This document shows, in pieces, positions 7,489 to 16,829 of a DNA stretch of 64,000 nt. Source of the stretch: Chloroflexota bacterium (GTDB lineage Bacteria > Chloroflexota > Anaerolineae > Anaerolineales > UBA11579); the NCBI GenBank assembly GCA_013112575.1, contig JABFGG010000005.1:85497-149496 (forward strand), given 5' to 3'. The notes under the pieces were generated by a model. The model was given only the letters and a program-made list of their open reading frames with translations, did no database searches and was not told the origin of the DNA. A program made the position numbers and the translations under genes. Each line of letters starts with the position of its first letter. Within the stretch, counting starts at the first letter, position 1.

Positions 7489-9051
7489 ATGACGAACGCA
7501 GTCGAAATGAAGGGCATTTCCAAGTTCTTTGCGTCCTCGAACGTACAGGCTTCCAGCAATGTGGATTTCTCTGTGGAAACGGGCGAAGTGCATGCCCTCG
7601 TAGGTGAAAATGGTGCCGGCAAAAGCACCCTGATGAACGTGTTGTATGGTCTCGTCGAAGCCGATGAGGGTCAAATTTTTATTGAAGGGAAGGAAGTCAA
7701 GATCGGACATCCTGATGATGCCATTCACCATGGAATTGGCATGGTACATCAGCACTTCAAACTGGTTCCCTCTTTCACCATTGCACAAAACATCATGCTG
7801 GGTATGGAACCCAGCCAATATGGTCTACTGCAACCCAAAGAAGAGGAAGAGGTCGTACGGCAGTTGGCTGACAAATTCGGCCTGCCTGTAGACCCTTCTG
7901 CGCGGGTCGGAGACCTGTCCGTTGGCATGCAGCAACGCGTGGAAATCCTCAAAAGCTTGCAACGCGACATACGCATATTGATCCTGGATGAGCCGACGGC
8001 GGTGTTAACACCGCAAGAAGTAGAGGAGTTGATCCAGGTGGTACGTGGTCTGACGGAGTTGGGCCAAACCGTTGTTTTTATTACTCATAAATTGGTGGAA
8101 GTCACCAAGGTTGCCGATCGCGTGAGCGTGATGCGCGGGGGGAAGATGATCGGCACCAAAAAAGTTGCCGAGACGGATATCCCTGAAATGGCGCGCATGA
8201 TGGTGGGCCGAGACGTATTGTTCCGTGTAGAAAAAGAGGCCGCCAATCCCGGAGAGGTTGTTTTTGAAGCCAAGCACCTGACGGTGCTGAGCGAAAGTGG
8301 CGTGCCCGCGGTCAAAGACCTATCATTGCAAGTGCGTGCCGGAGAGATCCTGGGCGTTGCAGGGGTAAGCGGCAACGGGCAAAGTGAGTTAATCGATGCC
8401 ATTGCTGGCATCAGGCCTGTTGAAATGGGCTCACTCCATCTGGAGAACGATTCCTTAGATGGATTGGATGTTTCTGCCCGTCGGGATAGAGGCGTGGCAC
8501 ATATCCCCGAAGACCGCATTCATGTAGGGCTGAACATGGAAACTTCTCTAGAAGAGAACGCCCTGCTTTCGCGTGAAAACCATCCCGATTACAACCGCTG
8601 GGGAATGCTGATACGGTCCGCAGTGCGTAAATTTGCCAGTTCGATCATCGACCGATATTCCGTCGCTTCAGCCACTCCTGAAGGTGGTATTGTGACGCTA
8701 TCTGGCGGCAACATGCAAAAGGTAGTAGTGGGACGCGAACTGGCCGGAGACCCTAAACTGATCCTGGCCAACCAACCCACCCGCGGCCTGGACGTGGGCA
8801 GTATCGAATTCGTGCACAAAACCCTGATCGAAGCCCGAGATGAAGGCGCAGCGGTCTTGTTGATCTCTGTTGAATTGGACGAGATCTTCTCACTCAGCGA
8901 CCGCATCGCGGTAATCTACAACGGGCAGATCGTGGGTGAATTCGCTGCCAATGAAGCCACAGAATACCAACTGGGTCTTTTGATGGCTGGTGGTTCACTT
9001 GATCAGGAAGAAAGCGCTCAAAAGAAAACCCCGGCTGAAGCTTTACCTTAG
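7489..9051 (+). CDS. Nucleoside ABC transporter ATP-binding protein with two ABC domains (NupO-like)
   Basis: The 520-residue protein carries two ATPase domains in tandem, as in sugar and BMP-type nucleoside importers. Domain 1 has Walker A GENGAGKST (39-47), signature LSVGMQQR (143-150), Walker B ILILDEPT (163-170) and H200. Domain 2 is degenerate: its Walker A reads GVSGNGQSE (292-300) without the Lys, and its Walker B reads LILANQPT with Gln in place of the catalytic Glu. Its signature LSGGNMQK (404-411) is intact. One active and one inactive site is the usual state for this family. It powers uptake through the two permeases that follow. GAGGATAACCT precedes the ATG. Confidence 0.95.
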   Translation: MTNAVEMKGISKFFASSNVQASSNVDFSVETGEVHALVGENGAGKSTLMNVLYGLVEADEGQIFIEGKEVKIGHPDDAIHHGIGMVHQHFKLVPSFTIAQNIMLGMEPSQYGLLQPKEEEEVVRQLADKFGLPVDPSARVGDLSVGMQQRVEILKSLQRDIRILILDEPTAVLTPQEVEELIQVVRGLTELGQTVVFITHKLVEVTKVADRVSVMRGGKMIGTKKVAETDIPEMARMMVGRDVLFRVEKEAANPGEVVFEAKHLTVLSESGVPAVKDLSLQVRAGEILGVAGVSGNGQSELIDAIAGIRPVEMGSLHLENDSLDGLDVSARRDRGVAHIPEDRIHVGLNMETSLEENALLSRENHPDYNRWGMLIRSAVRKFASSIIDRYSVASATPEGGIVTLSGGNMQKVVVGRELAGDPKLILANQPTRGLDVGSIEFVHKTLIEARDEGAAVLLISVELDEIFSLSDRIAVIYNGQIVGEFAANEATEYQLGLLMAGGSLDQEESAQKKTPAEALP

Positions 9052-9078
9052 CTCCCCTAGTCCGGATCGAGGTACTTT

Positions 9079-10185
9079 ATGGATAGAGCACGACGCAGAA
9101 AAATATTTGATGCAATGACCGTCCCAGTCCTGTCTATCATTTCGGGACTGCTGGTGGCAGCGATCTTGGTCTTATTCACGGGAGAATCTCCCTGGGAAGC
9201 CTACAAGACCTTATTCTCTGCCAGTTTTGGATGTGCTGAACTCTCACGCTGCGCATTATTCAGTATGCTGGAAAGAGCGACACCTTTGATCCTCACGGGC
9301 TTGTCGGCAGTGGTGGCATTTCGTTCCGGCATGTTCAGCCTGGGCCAGGAAGGCCAGATGATGATCGGTAGTATCATGGCTGCCTGGTTGGGTTACGTTG
9401 TGATGCTCCCGGCCGGCATACACCCGGTGTTCGTGATGCTGGTGGCTATGGCTGCCGGTGGCGCTTACGGCTGGATACCTGGCTGGTTGAAAGTGCGCCT
9501 GGGGGTCAACGAGATCATCTCCACCATTGTGATGAACAGTATCGCCATCTTGTTCCTGGAATACGTGGTGAACTTCCCATTGCGAGCAGATGCTGGCGCT
9601 ACGGCTCATTCCCATATCATCCACGAGACAGCCTGGTTGCCCACTTTCTTCCCCGGTTCCAGATGGGGGTTCGGCTTCATAATCGCACTGGCCGCTGCCG
9701 CAGCTGTTTATTATTTCTTATGGCATTCATCTTCTGGCTATCAGCAACGTATGGCCGGGCAAGCACCATTGTTCGCCCGTTTTGGCGGCATCTACAATGA
9801 GCGCATTGCCATCCGCAGCATGTTCATCAGTGGTGCGTTGGCAGGTCTGGCTGGTGCGATCGAGGTGCTAGGGGTACACCACCGTATCATCACAGGCTTT
9901 TCGGTAAACCTGGGCTTTGATGGCCTCAGTGTAGCTATCCTGGGACAGGTCCATCCTATTGGTGTGGTTATCGTGGGAATGTTGATTGCAGGTGTTCGCC
10001 TAGGAGCACAGCTTGGCTTGCAGATCCAGATGGGTATCCCGCGCGAATTGGGTGGCACAGTGATCGCTTTGATCATCCTGTTCGTGGCTGCAGAAAAATT
10101 CTTCCAGAACAACATTGATACTTTCCGCCAGTTCTGGGAACGCATAAGGCCTAAAGAGCCAGTCGGCGAGTTAGGAGAGGATTAA
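9079..10185 (+). CDS. Nucleoside ABC transporter permease 1 (NupP/BmpB-like)
   Basis: The 368-residue integral membrane protein has about nine hydrophobic segments and the branched-chain/ribose-type permease fold. Diagnostic elements are ATPLILTGLSAVVAFRSGMFSLGQEGQM and the cytoplasmic coupling region LKVRLGVNEIISTIVMN, followed by GALAGLAGAIEVLGV. It is paired with the smaller permease two bases downstream, and the two form the heterodimeric pore. A close paralogue lies on the minus strand at 12902-13972. A weak GAGGTAC site precedes the ATG. Function as a nucleoside importer is inferred from the BMP-type binding protein in the operon. Confidence 0.92.
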   Translation: MDRARRRKIFDAMTVPVLSIISGLLVAAILVLFTGESPWEAYKTLFSASFGCAELSRCALFSMLERATPLILTGLSAVVAFRSGMFSLGQEGQMMIGSIMAAWLGYVVMLPAGIHPVFVMLVAMAAGGAYGWIPGWLKVRLGVNEIISTIVMNSIAILFLEYVVNFPLRADAGATAHSHIIHETAWLPTFFPGSRWGFGFIIALAAAAAVYYFLWHSSSGYQQRMAGQAPLFARFGGIYNERIAIRSMFISGALAGLAGAIEVLGVHHRIITGFSVNLGFDGLSVAILGQVHPIGVVIVGMLIAGVRLGAQLGLQIQMGIPRELGGTVIALIILFVAAEKFFQNNIDTFRQFWERIRPKEPVGELGED

Positions 10186-10187
10186 AC

Positions 10188-11159
10188 ATGGAAGATATTC
10201 TTGGATTACTTACCCCCGCCCTGCTGAACAGCAGCATTCGCCTGGCAACCCCTATCATCCTGGCAGCTTTGGGAGGCGCGATATGCAATCGTGCTGGTGT
10301 ACTCAACCTTGCGCTGGAAGGCAAGATGCTGCTGGGTGCATTCCTGGGAATCCTGGGCGCTTTCTTCTTCGCCAATACATACATGGGCGTGCTGGTAGCC
10401 GTAATGGCTGGTGGATTGCTGGGCGCTTTCTTCGCCTTTGTGTACCTGAAATACGATGTAAACCTGATCATCCTGGCTATCGCTATCAACTTGCTGATCC
10501 TCGAGCTAACCGTATACATGATGCGTATCCTGCTGGGTAACGTGGGCACCTGGTCCGACCCCAGCATTCAAAAATTGCCTGACATTGAGATCCCGATCAT
10601 TCAGGATATCCCTGTTTTTGGTGACATTGTGAGTGGCTACAACATCATCGTTTATCTGTCTTGGTTCCTGGCAATTGCAGGCTACGTGGTCTTGTTCCAC
10701 ACAAAGTTCGGGCGCCACATACGGGCGGTAGGAGAAAACCAGGACGCAGCCGAAGCAGTAGGCATCAACTCACGACGCATACAGCTTTTTGCCCTGGTGA
10801 TCAGCGGCGCACTGGCCGCGTTAGGTGGCGCCTTCCTCTCCATTGGACATCTCACCCTGTTCACTCGTAATATGAGCAACGGGCGCGGCTGGATCGGCGT
10901 GTCTGCTGCCTTATTTGGTTTTAGCCATCCCATTGGGGTGTTCCTGGCAGGCTTGTTCTTTGGCTTTGCAGATGCCTTTGCTGTGCGCCTGCAAAATGTG
11001 ACTGATCTGCCCCCCAGCCTGATCCAGGTGTTACCGCATTTTGCGACCCTGTTTGCCCTGGTGCTGGTAGCCTTGCGCGAGAAGCTGTCGCTGTATATGG
11101 CAAAACGAAGGTCAAGCGCGGCGTTACGTAGCGGGTCTGAGGCCGCAACTGCCGACTAA
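10188..11159 (+). CDS. Nucleoside ABC transporter permease 2 (NupQ-like)
   Basis: This 323-residue membrane protein is the partner permease. It has eight to nine hydrophobic segments and family motifs RLATPIILAALGGAICNRAGVLNLALEGKM, then RAVGENQDAAEAVGIN (the coupling helix that contacts the ATPase) and GALAALGGAFLSIGHL. The start follows GGAGAGGATTAAAC, and the gap from the previous stop is two bases, which indicates translational coupling. It ends the transporter unit; nucleoside hydrolase and phosphorylase genes follow on the same strand, so imported nucleosides can be cleaved at once. Confidence 0.92.
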   Translation: MEDILGLLTPALLNSSIRLATPIILAALGGAICNRAGVLNLALEGKMLLGAFLGILGAFFFANTYMGVLVAVMAGGLLGAFFAFVYLKYDVNLIILAIAINLLILELTVYMMRILLGNVGTWSDPSIQKLPDIEIPIIQDIPVFGDIVSGYNIIVYLSWFLAIAGYVVLFHTKFGRHIRAVGENQDAAEAVGINSRRIQLFALVISGALAALGGAFLSIGHLTLFTRNMSNGRGWIGVSAALFGFSHPIGVFLAGLFFGFADAFAVRLQNVTDLPPSLIQVLPHFATLFALVLVALREKLSLYMAKRRSSAALRSGSEAATAD

Positions 11160-11223
11160 TTTCATGCAATAAGCTCAAATATGAAACGGCCTGCCGCTTG
11201 GTGGGCCGTTTCTGAATACAGGT

Positions 11224-12153
11224 ATGACCAAGATACTGATCGATACAGATGTCAGTCTGGGGACGCCTAAAGCCGAGATAGACGATGGCGCGGCTCTCCT
11301 CGCGCTTTTGAATACGTCTGCAGAAATCCTGGGGATCAGTACAGTGTATGGCAACGTACTGATAGAAGATGTAAACAGTAACTTGCTTCGTTTGTTGAAA
11401 TACACCGGGCGGGAGGACATTCCTGTTGCACAAGGAGCGGTTGAAGCCCTGGTTGAAGACGAGGAATGGCTGTCTTTCCTGGCAGAGTGGCAATCACAAT
11501 ATGGGGGCACCCCTGAATGGGACGGTGCAAGGCCAACACAATCTGCTGTAGATTTAATAATTGAGGTCGTGGGACAAAACCCCGGCGAAGTCATTATCCT
11601 GGCCTTAGGGCCACTCACCAACCTTGCATTAGCCTTACAGCAATCCCCGAAAATCGTGAAACAAGTAAAAGAAGTAGTGATGATGGGTGGATCGTTGAAT
11701 GACGTGGAGGAGGCGGAGTTCAATATCCGCAATGACCCTGAGGCTGCCGAAATGGTGCTGCAAGCTGGCTGGCCCATCCGTATGTTGGGGCTGGAGATCA
11801 CACGTCAGGCTTTGTTCACTCGCGAAGATTTTGCTGACCTGCAAGCAGGCAACCCAGCGGTGACTTTGCTGCAAGAACAAGCCAAGCAATGGATCCCGAT
11901 CGTGGAAGCACAGGGTTGGGAAACTGGGGGATGTTCGCTACACGATGCTGTTGCTGTCGCGGCGTTATTCAAACCAGAACTATTCCAGTTCATGCCCGTT
12001 GGTGTTGAAGTAATTACGGATAGCAATGAAGTAAGGGGAGCAGTGCAAGTGGAAAAGGAAGTACGCGGCAGCCATATCCAAATGGCTGTCGATATTGATG
12101 CACAGGCCTGCCATGCCTGGATCAAACAACAAATACAAGGGCAAATTCTATAA
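11224..12153 (+). CDS. Nucleoside hydrolase, divergent calcium-site variant
   Basis: The 309-residue protein has the nucleoside hydrolase fold (VIILALGPLTNLALAL, VVMMGGSLNDVEEAEFNIRNDPEAA, and GGCSLHDAVAVAALF near the C-terminus). The metal-binding signature at the N-terminus is expanded. Instead of DTDPGxDD it reads DTDVSLGTPKAEIDDGAAL, placing about nine extra residues between the first Asp pair and the last. Some subfamilies show such an insert. Substrate preference probably differs from the enzyme at 3628. It lies 64 bases after the permease. A short inverted repeat (11184-11191 with 11204-11211) stands just before the start, and the ribosome site is weak. Confidence 0.88.
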   Translation: MTKILIDTDVSLGTPKAEIDDGAALLALLNTSAEILGISTVYGNVLIEDVNSNLLRLLKYTGREDIPVAQGAVEALVEDEEWLSFLAEWQSQYGGTPEWDGARPTQSAVDLIIEVVGQNPGEVIILALGPLTNLALALQQSPKIVKQVKEVVMMGGSLNDVEEAEFNIRNDPEAAEMVLQAGWPIRMLGLEITRQALFTREDFADLQAGNPAVTLLQEQAKQWIPIVEAQGWETGGCSLHDAVAVAALFKPELFQFMPVGVEVITDSNEVRGAVQVEKEVRGSHIQMAVDIDAQACHAWIKQQIQGQIL

Positions 12154-12178
12154 AACTCATTTCTACGGAGGTACGACC

Positions 12179-12901
12179 ATGGAATTCCACATTCTCGCCG
12201 AAGCCAAAGACATCTCTCGTTACGTATTCTGTCCCGGTAGCCAGGCCCGCGCCAAACGCATCGCGTCTTATTTCGACGATATGCAGTTGATTGATGACAA
12301 CCGCGGCATCGTGGTTTATTCAGGCCTGTATAAAGATGTCTTCATGACCGTATGCGGCACAGGTATGGGTGGCGCGGTAGTTGGTATTGCCCTGGAGGAA
12401 TTAGCCCATCTAGGAGCTGACACATTTATCCGCGTGGGTTCCTGCGGGGTCTTCCAGGAAGGGCAAAAACCCGGTGACATTATTATCGCTACAGGGACAT
12501 TCCGGGCAGGAGGCACAGCCAATGCTTACCTGCCGCTGGCCTTCCCAGCCGTACCCACCTTCAACATCCTACGCAGTTTGGTTGAAGCGGCCGAGCGCAT
12601 GGACGTCGAGCACACCGTCGGTGTGGGTATTGCCGGGGATGCTTTTTATGCTCCCAGAGATCCAGATGCACGCGATTTCCTGGTGGATGCCGGGGTGGTT
12701 TCTGTTGAAATGGAAAGCGATGCTCTCTTCATCATCGGGCAATATCGCGGCTGGCGCACAGGCGCGCTCTACACTTCTGACGGCGCGCCAGGCGAGATCA
12801 AACCGACCTGGGGTGAAGAGGCTTATAAAGAGGGCGAAGGCAAGTGCATTGAGGTGGCATTGGAGGCGATGCTTGAGATCGCCAAGAAGGATGCTGCTTA
12901 G
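12179..12901 (+). CDS. Nucleoside phosphorylase (purine nucleoside / uridine phosphorylase family)
   Basis: The enzyme replaces the base of a nucleoside with phosphate, giving ribose 1-phosphate. The start is placed at ATG 12179 because ACGGAGGT lies 6 nt upstream; the frame is open further upstream but has no ribosome site. The 240-residue product matches the family: phosphate-binding start CPGSQARAKRIA, GTGMGGAVVGIALEEL, IRVGSCGVFQEGQKPGDIIIATG and the nucleoside-binding VVSVEMESDALF. It closes the salvage operon, 25 bases after the nucleoside hydrolase. It meets the convergent permease gene with no gap, so the operon end lacks a separate terminator. Confidence 0.93.
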   Translation: MEFHILAEAKDISRYVFCPGSQARAKRIASYFDDMQLIDDNRGIVVYSGLYKDVFMTVCGTGMGGAVVGIALEELAHLGADTFIRVGSCGVFQEGQKPGDIIIATGTFRAGGTANAYLPLAFPAVPTFNILRSLVEAAERMDVEHTVGVGIAGDAFYAPRDPDARDFLVDAGVVSVEMESDALFIIGQYRGWRTGALYTSDGAPGEIKPTWGEEAYKEGEGKCIEVALEAMLEIAKKDAA

Positions 12902-13972
12902 TTAGAACTTGCTCCTTAAAGCAGCAAAGCGTTCACGTAAGCCAAAGGCATTTATACGGAATAAATGTTGGCCAGCCATAAGCAGGGCCATGACTGCCAG
13001 CATCACATTACCCAATTCACGCGGAATACCGGCCTGAATTTGTAATCCGTTTAGCGCGCCGAGGCGCACACCGCCAACAAAGATCGCGGCCAGTACGATG
13101 CCCAGAGGATGGCTTTGACCTAGCAAAGCCACCAGGATACCGTCGAAGTTCTCATCAGCAGAGAAGCCCACCAGAAAACGGTAGTGTACCCCCAGCACTT
13201 CGATAGCACCAGCTAGCCCTGCCAGTGACCCGCTAAATAACAGCGCCAATGTGACCGTGCGCAGTTCCTTATAACCGCCATATCTGGCAAAGCCCGGCGC
13301 TTGACCGACCATGCGCTGACGATAGCCAGCCGCAGAAGACCACAAATACAAGTAAACAATAACCACCGCTATAAGCGCAATGAAGAAACCTTGATTGAGT
13401 TTGGTGGCTGGGGCTAATGTACTTAATTGAGCCGTTTGATTGATGGTACCAAAATCTAAAGGGACAAAACCAACCAGAAAACCAGCAACAGCATTCAGTA
13501 CGATGCTGGAAATGATCTCATTGACGCCAATACCGACTTTGAGCAACCCAGGAATAACGCCCCATATCGCCCCGGCGACAGCAGCGGCTAATAATGCCAA
13601 TAAGGGGTGCCAGCCAGCCGGGAGAGTTTGATAGGCTACCCAGGCGGCAAAGCCTGCCCCAAGCACCATCTGACCTGCTTGCCCAATACTAAAAACACCC
13701 GCCCGAAAAGCCACGGCGGCAGATAGCCCAGCCAGCATCAATGGTGTAGCAAATTGCAGTGTCGTCCAGAAAGAACAGTTATCTAATTGCCCGCAGCCAA
13801 AACCAGCTGTGAGTAATAAGCGATATGAGCGAAGAGGTGCTTCCCCCGAGAAAAGTAAAAAGAGCCCCCCGGCCAGTAGACCAACCAGGGCTGCTAATAC
13901 GGGTCGCCACAATTTGGAACCGGAGAAGCGGTCGCTGGTCAGTACCGAGATATAACTTTGGGAGCCTTTCAT
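12902..13972 (-). CDS. Second nucleoside-type ABC permease (paralogue of 9079-10185)
   Basis: This 356-residue membrane protein is a clear paralogue of permease 1: both share FSGEAPLRSY/FTGESPWEAY, a GFGCGQL/SFGCAEL extracellular loop with matching Cys pairs, TPLMLAGLSAAVAFRAGVFSIGQAGQM, and VGIGVNEIISSIVLN. It has no ATPase or binding protein of its own here, so it may use the components of the neighbouring operon with altered substrate range. It follows the ADP-ribosylglycohydrolase-like gene with a 4-base ATGA overlap, so the two are translationally coupled, and the imported compound may be the substrate of that hydrolase. Confidence 0.9.
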   Translation of the reverse strand: MKGSQSYISVLTSDRFSGSKLWRPVLAALVGLLAGGLFLLFSGEAPLRSYRLLLTAGFGCGQLDNCSFWTTLQFATPLMLAGLSAAVAFRAGVFSIGQAGQMVLGAGFAAWVAYQTLPAGWHPLLALLAAAVAGAIWGVIPGLLKVGIGVNEIISSIVLNAVAGFLVGFVPLDFGTINQTAQLSTLAPATKLNQGFFIALIAVVIVYLYLWSSAAGYRQRMVGQAPGFARYGGYKELRTVTLALLFSGSLAGLAGAIEVLGVHYRFLVGFSADENFDGILVALLGQSHPLGIVLAAIFVGGVRLGALNGLQIQAGIPRELGNVMLAVMALLMAGQHLFRINAFGLRERFAALRSKF

Positions 13973-16074
13973 GCAGGTTTCACTATCACAGCATCAGAGG
14001 CCATGGTGCCCGCTTCACAAAGCAAAGCAACTGCACCACCATCAAAAGGATCATCCTTGTCCTCAACACTGAATACATGCTCTCCATCTACCCAGGCATC
14101 CAGTTGACCATCTACGCACTGCAAGCTGAATTCATAATGGTTGCCAAAGTCAATTTTAAGGTCTTTTTCAGCCAGGATGAGCTCTTCACTATGAAGTCTT
14201 TTTACTAATCGCGCTTGTCCCTGCTCTGTAAGCAATAAGGCATAATAGCGACGCATGCCCTGCACCATCACGCCCAAACCTGCTGACTTTGCCAGGTCAA
14301 CACGAATGTTAGCTGAGCCCTTATAGTCCTTCCACTGGCGCGTACCCTGCATCAAGAGACCACGGCCTTCGTTCTGCACAAGGCGGTAGGTGTCCTCCCA
14401 ATAATTATCGAGTTGGTCAACCCCATTGACCCAGGCGCGTTGCCACATCTGCCCGGCCTGATCTGGCTTACGAAGGACTATGTCGGGAGGGCCATGCCAG
14501 CCCAGGTAATCGAGGTAGAGTGTTCCGGCAGTAGACCCATCACTCGAAATTTCGAGACCTATTGAAACGATAGGGACGCCTTCCGGCGCTTCTATGCTCC
14601 AATCCAATTCTATGTCAGTATCAGGCTGAAGCGTGGATTCATCTGCATAGATGATTTCCAAGTAGTCATCCGCTCCGTAGTATTGGATAAACAGCTTGAC
14701 CTGGATGGCAGCCTGGTTTTTGGCATCTGCAACCATGCGCGCCTTGACCTGCTGCCCGGAATACAAAGTTGGCGAGGCCAGCAATGGGTAGATCGACTCT
14801 TTGCTGGCTTCTGGAGGGATAAAAGTAGGTGTATGGGCCTGTATAGCATCTTCAGACGAAAGCGCTTGGAAACGGATGGCAAGGCTACGTTTACCTGAAA
14901 GGCTATGCCCCACTACATTCTCCAACTCAGCGGGGGCCTGTCCCTTCGAAGAAACCTGAAATCCCTGCAACGCGCCGGGTAATTCAAAATGAAAACGGGC
15001 CGCATCCTTTGGATTTAGAGGAGCTTCACCAGCAAGTTTGCCAACCAGGTTAGCAAGAATGTAACTCTCCTGCACAGCATCTGAAATGGCGCGCCCCCCA
15101 TCGGCAGAAGAGATGTACAGGCGATCGGCAATTGGCTGGCGCAAATCTGGATGGGCATCAATGCCAGTCAGGCCATTTTTGATGCCCAATAGACAACCCA
15201 AATTGCCTCCATTGCAATCGGTATCCCAACCGCTTGTATTAGTTATCATCAGGGACTTTTTGAGATCATCTTCTCCATACAGCAAGCCCAGGAGGATGAG
15301 GGCATGGTTGGGCACGATGTGGCAGTTGCCGCCGTACTTGTCATAGCCATAGTTATCAGCAATATGCTGCCGGGCGATGCGCCAATCTTCTTCTTTGGCA
15401 TGCCAGTTTCGTACATCCTCTACCAGTCGCGGCATCAAAGCATCGGAGAGTATTAAACCAAGAGCGGTATCCAAGAGTGTATTTGTATCATCCTCGACAA
15501 AGGCCATGGATTGCATGGCAGCCAGAAGTTGGGCGGCGTAAATGGCTTCGCCATCATGGCTAACGCTGGCAGCCCGCCCCGCAAGGTCTGCGGCCATCTC
15601 CGGGTCACTAGGGACAACCATGGCCCAACTGTCAATGAAAATCTGTGAGCCGATCTGCTGGGCGACAACAGGGCCATTGAGAGCGATTGAGCCGCTGGCA
15701 GGTGCGGAGATGCCCTGCTTCAAACGCAGATAGGCTGTATGTTCTGTTGAATTGCCCAAACCTCCCCACCAGAGGATCGTGCGGTTCTCAATCAGGTAAT
15801 TGAGCCAGGTCTCGCCGATGTCGGCGGGGGTGATGTCCAATCCGCTGGCGTGGTCTTCAAGGGCACGGATAAAGGTGAAGGTGCCGCCGATGTCATCATC
15901 GGTAACGATCAATTGCTGGTCAAGCTGCTCGTGGATATAGCTATCGATCTCCCCAAAGCGTTCGTTGATGCGCTCATAGGTCCAGCCCTCGACAGGACGG
16001 CCTAAATACACCCCGATAAGTTTGCCTAACACGCCGGCATAGACGCGTTCCAGATAATCGGTTGGCAAGGGCAT
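13969..16074 (-). CDS. ADP-ribosylglycohydrolase family protein with C-terminal beta-sandwich region
   Basis: Residues 1 to about 345 match the ADP-ribosylglycohydrolase/DraG fold: AGVLGKLIGVYLGRPVEGW at the start, the first metal motif TDDDIGGTF, and the second metal motif SGWDTDCNGGNLGCLLG. Residues about 350-701 form an added region rich in predicted beta strands with features of LamG/carbohydrate-binding sandwiches (RQWKDYKGSANIRVDLAKSAG and a final DAWVDGEHVFSVEDKDDPFDGG). The length of 701 far exceeds typical DraG proteins of about 300. Family members cleave N- or O-glycosidic bonds of ADP-ribose. No signal peptide is evident. Coupling to a nucleoside permease suggests action on an imported ribosyl compound. 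Confidence 0.8.
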   Translation of the reverse strand: MPLPTDYLERVYAGVLGKLIGVYLGRPVEGWTYERINERFGEIDSYIHEQLDQQLIVTDDDIGGTFTFIRALEDHASGLDITPADIGETWLNYLIENRTILWWGGLGNSTEHTAYLRLKQGISAPASGSIALNGPVVAQQIGSQIFIDSWAMVVPSDPEMAADLAGRAASVSHDGEAIYAAQLLAAMQSMAFVEDDTNTLLDTALGLILSDALMPRLVEDVRNWHAKEEDWRIARQHIADNYGYDKYGGNCHIVPNHALILLGLLYGEDDLKKSLMITNTSGWDTDCNGGNLGCLLGIKNGLTGIDAHPDLRQPIADRLYISSADGGRAISDAVQESYILANLVGKLAGEAPLNPKDAARFHFELPGALQGFQVSSKGQAPAELENVVGHSLSGKRSLAIRFQALSSEDAIQAHTPTFIPPEASKESIYPLLASPTLYSGQQVKARMVADAKNQAAIQVKLFIQYYGADDYLEIIYADESTLQPDTDIELDWSIEAPEGVPIVSIGLEISSDGSTAGTLYLDYLGWHGPPDIVLRKPDQAGQMWQRAWVNGVDQLDNYWEDTYRLVQNEGRGLLMQGTRQWKDYKGSANIRVDLAKSAGLGVMVQGMRRYYALLLTEQGQARLVKRLHSEELILAEKDLKIDFGNHYEFSLQCVDGQLDAWVDGEHVFSVEDKDDPFDGGAVALLCEAGTMASDAVIVKPA

Positions 16075-16081
16075 GGTCAGG

Positions 16082-16777
16082 CTAAACCTGCTTGCTCCAA
16101 ACCCCGGTCCACTCGGGTAAACGCGCCCATTGGTTCTGACGGATGGTCTCGGCTAACTCGGGACCAAAAAAGAATTCCGTGCGTGCTACAGCCTCTTCGA
16201 CGCTCTCAAATTGGTAATCGGTTTGTATTGTGTCGCGGGAATATCCCCACTCACCTTCCAGCCAGGTGTAATACTCGGCCAGTTCCTCATTGGGAGGTGC
16301 AGGTTCGAGCGCGCCGGTGGTGAGCGTTTCGATGATGATCAATGTGCCGCCAGCAATCACCACACGTTCCATATCACGTAAGATCTTGCCGATCTCCGCT
16401 TGCCAGTTATCTGCATACCAGCCACGCAAATGGCCGATAGCCCAGCCAGCCATAACAACATCTGCCCAGCGAGTGTGGAATGGTAAATGACGATTATCAC
16501 CACATACAAGCGGCCAATCCCCTCCAACTTCCTGGCTCCGTTTTTGTTGTTCAAGCAGCATGGGAAAATTCAGATCAAAGGCAAGAATGTCTGCTACCTT
16601 CTCATGAAGCAGTAGAGGCAGGCGGCCTGTGCCTGATCCGAGGTCTAATACGCGCTTGCCTTCCAATGCCGTTGCCCTTTCGAGAGCAGGCACCAGGTTA
16701 GCTTCGACATCCTCCGGGGCGATCATTTCGTGATATTCTGTGGCGTTGTAAGCGTAAATCTTTTCAAAATGATCCAT
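16082..16777 (-). CDS. Class I SAM-dependent methyltransferase
   Basis: The start is set at ATG 16777, preceded by AGAGGA at proper distance; the frame is open further upstream but would run into the divergent gene. The 231-residue product begins MDHFEKIYAYNATEYHEMIAPED. It carries the SAM-binding motif VLDLGSGTGRLPLLLHE (motif I), then ILAFDLNFPMLLEQQK, LVCGDNRHLPFHTRWADVVMAGWAIGHL and ERVVIAGGTLIIIETL. It is probably a small-molecule methyltransferase of the UbiE/Methyltransf_11 type. Its stop is 8 bases before the start of the ADP-ribosylglycohydrolase-like gene on the same strand, so the two are likely cotranscribed. Substrate is unknown. Confidence 0.85.
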   Translation of the reverse strand: MDHFEKIYAYNATEYHEMIAPEDVEANLVPALERATALEGKRVLDLGSGTGRLPLLLHEKVADILAFDLNFPMLLEQQKRSQEVGGDWPLVCGDNRHLPFHTRWADVVMAGWAIGHLRGWYADNWQAEIGKILRDMERVVIAGGTLIIIETLTTGALEPAPPNEELAEYYTWLEGEWGYSRDTIQTDYQFESVEEAVARTEFFFGPELAETIRQNQWARLPEWTGVWSKQV

Positions 16778-16829
16778 GTGATCTTCCTCTCGATGATAGG
16801 GCTGAATACATATTATATCGGCTCGCAGG

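Noticed and set aside
11184..11211. Inverted repeat before the second nucleoside hydrolase considered as a terminator
   Set aside because: The 12-base loop and only three Ts after the stem, plus its position just before a start codon in an apparent operon, do not fit a terminator.
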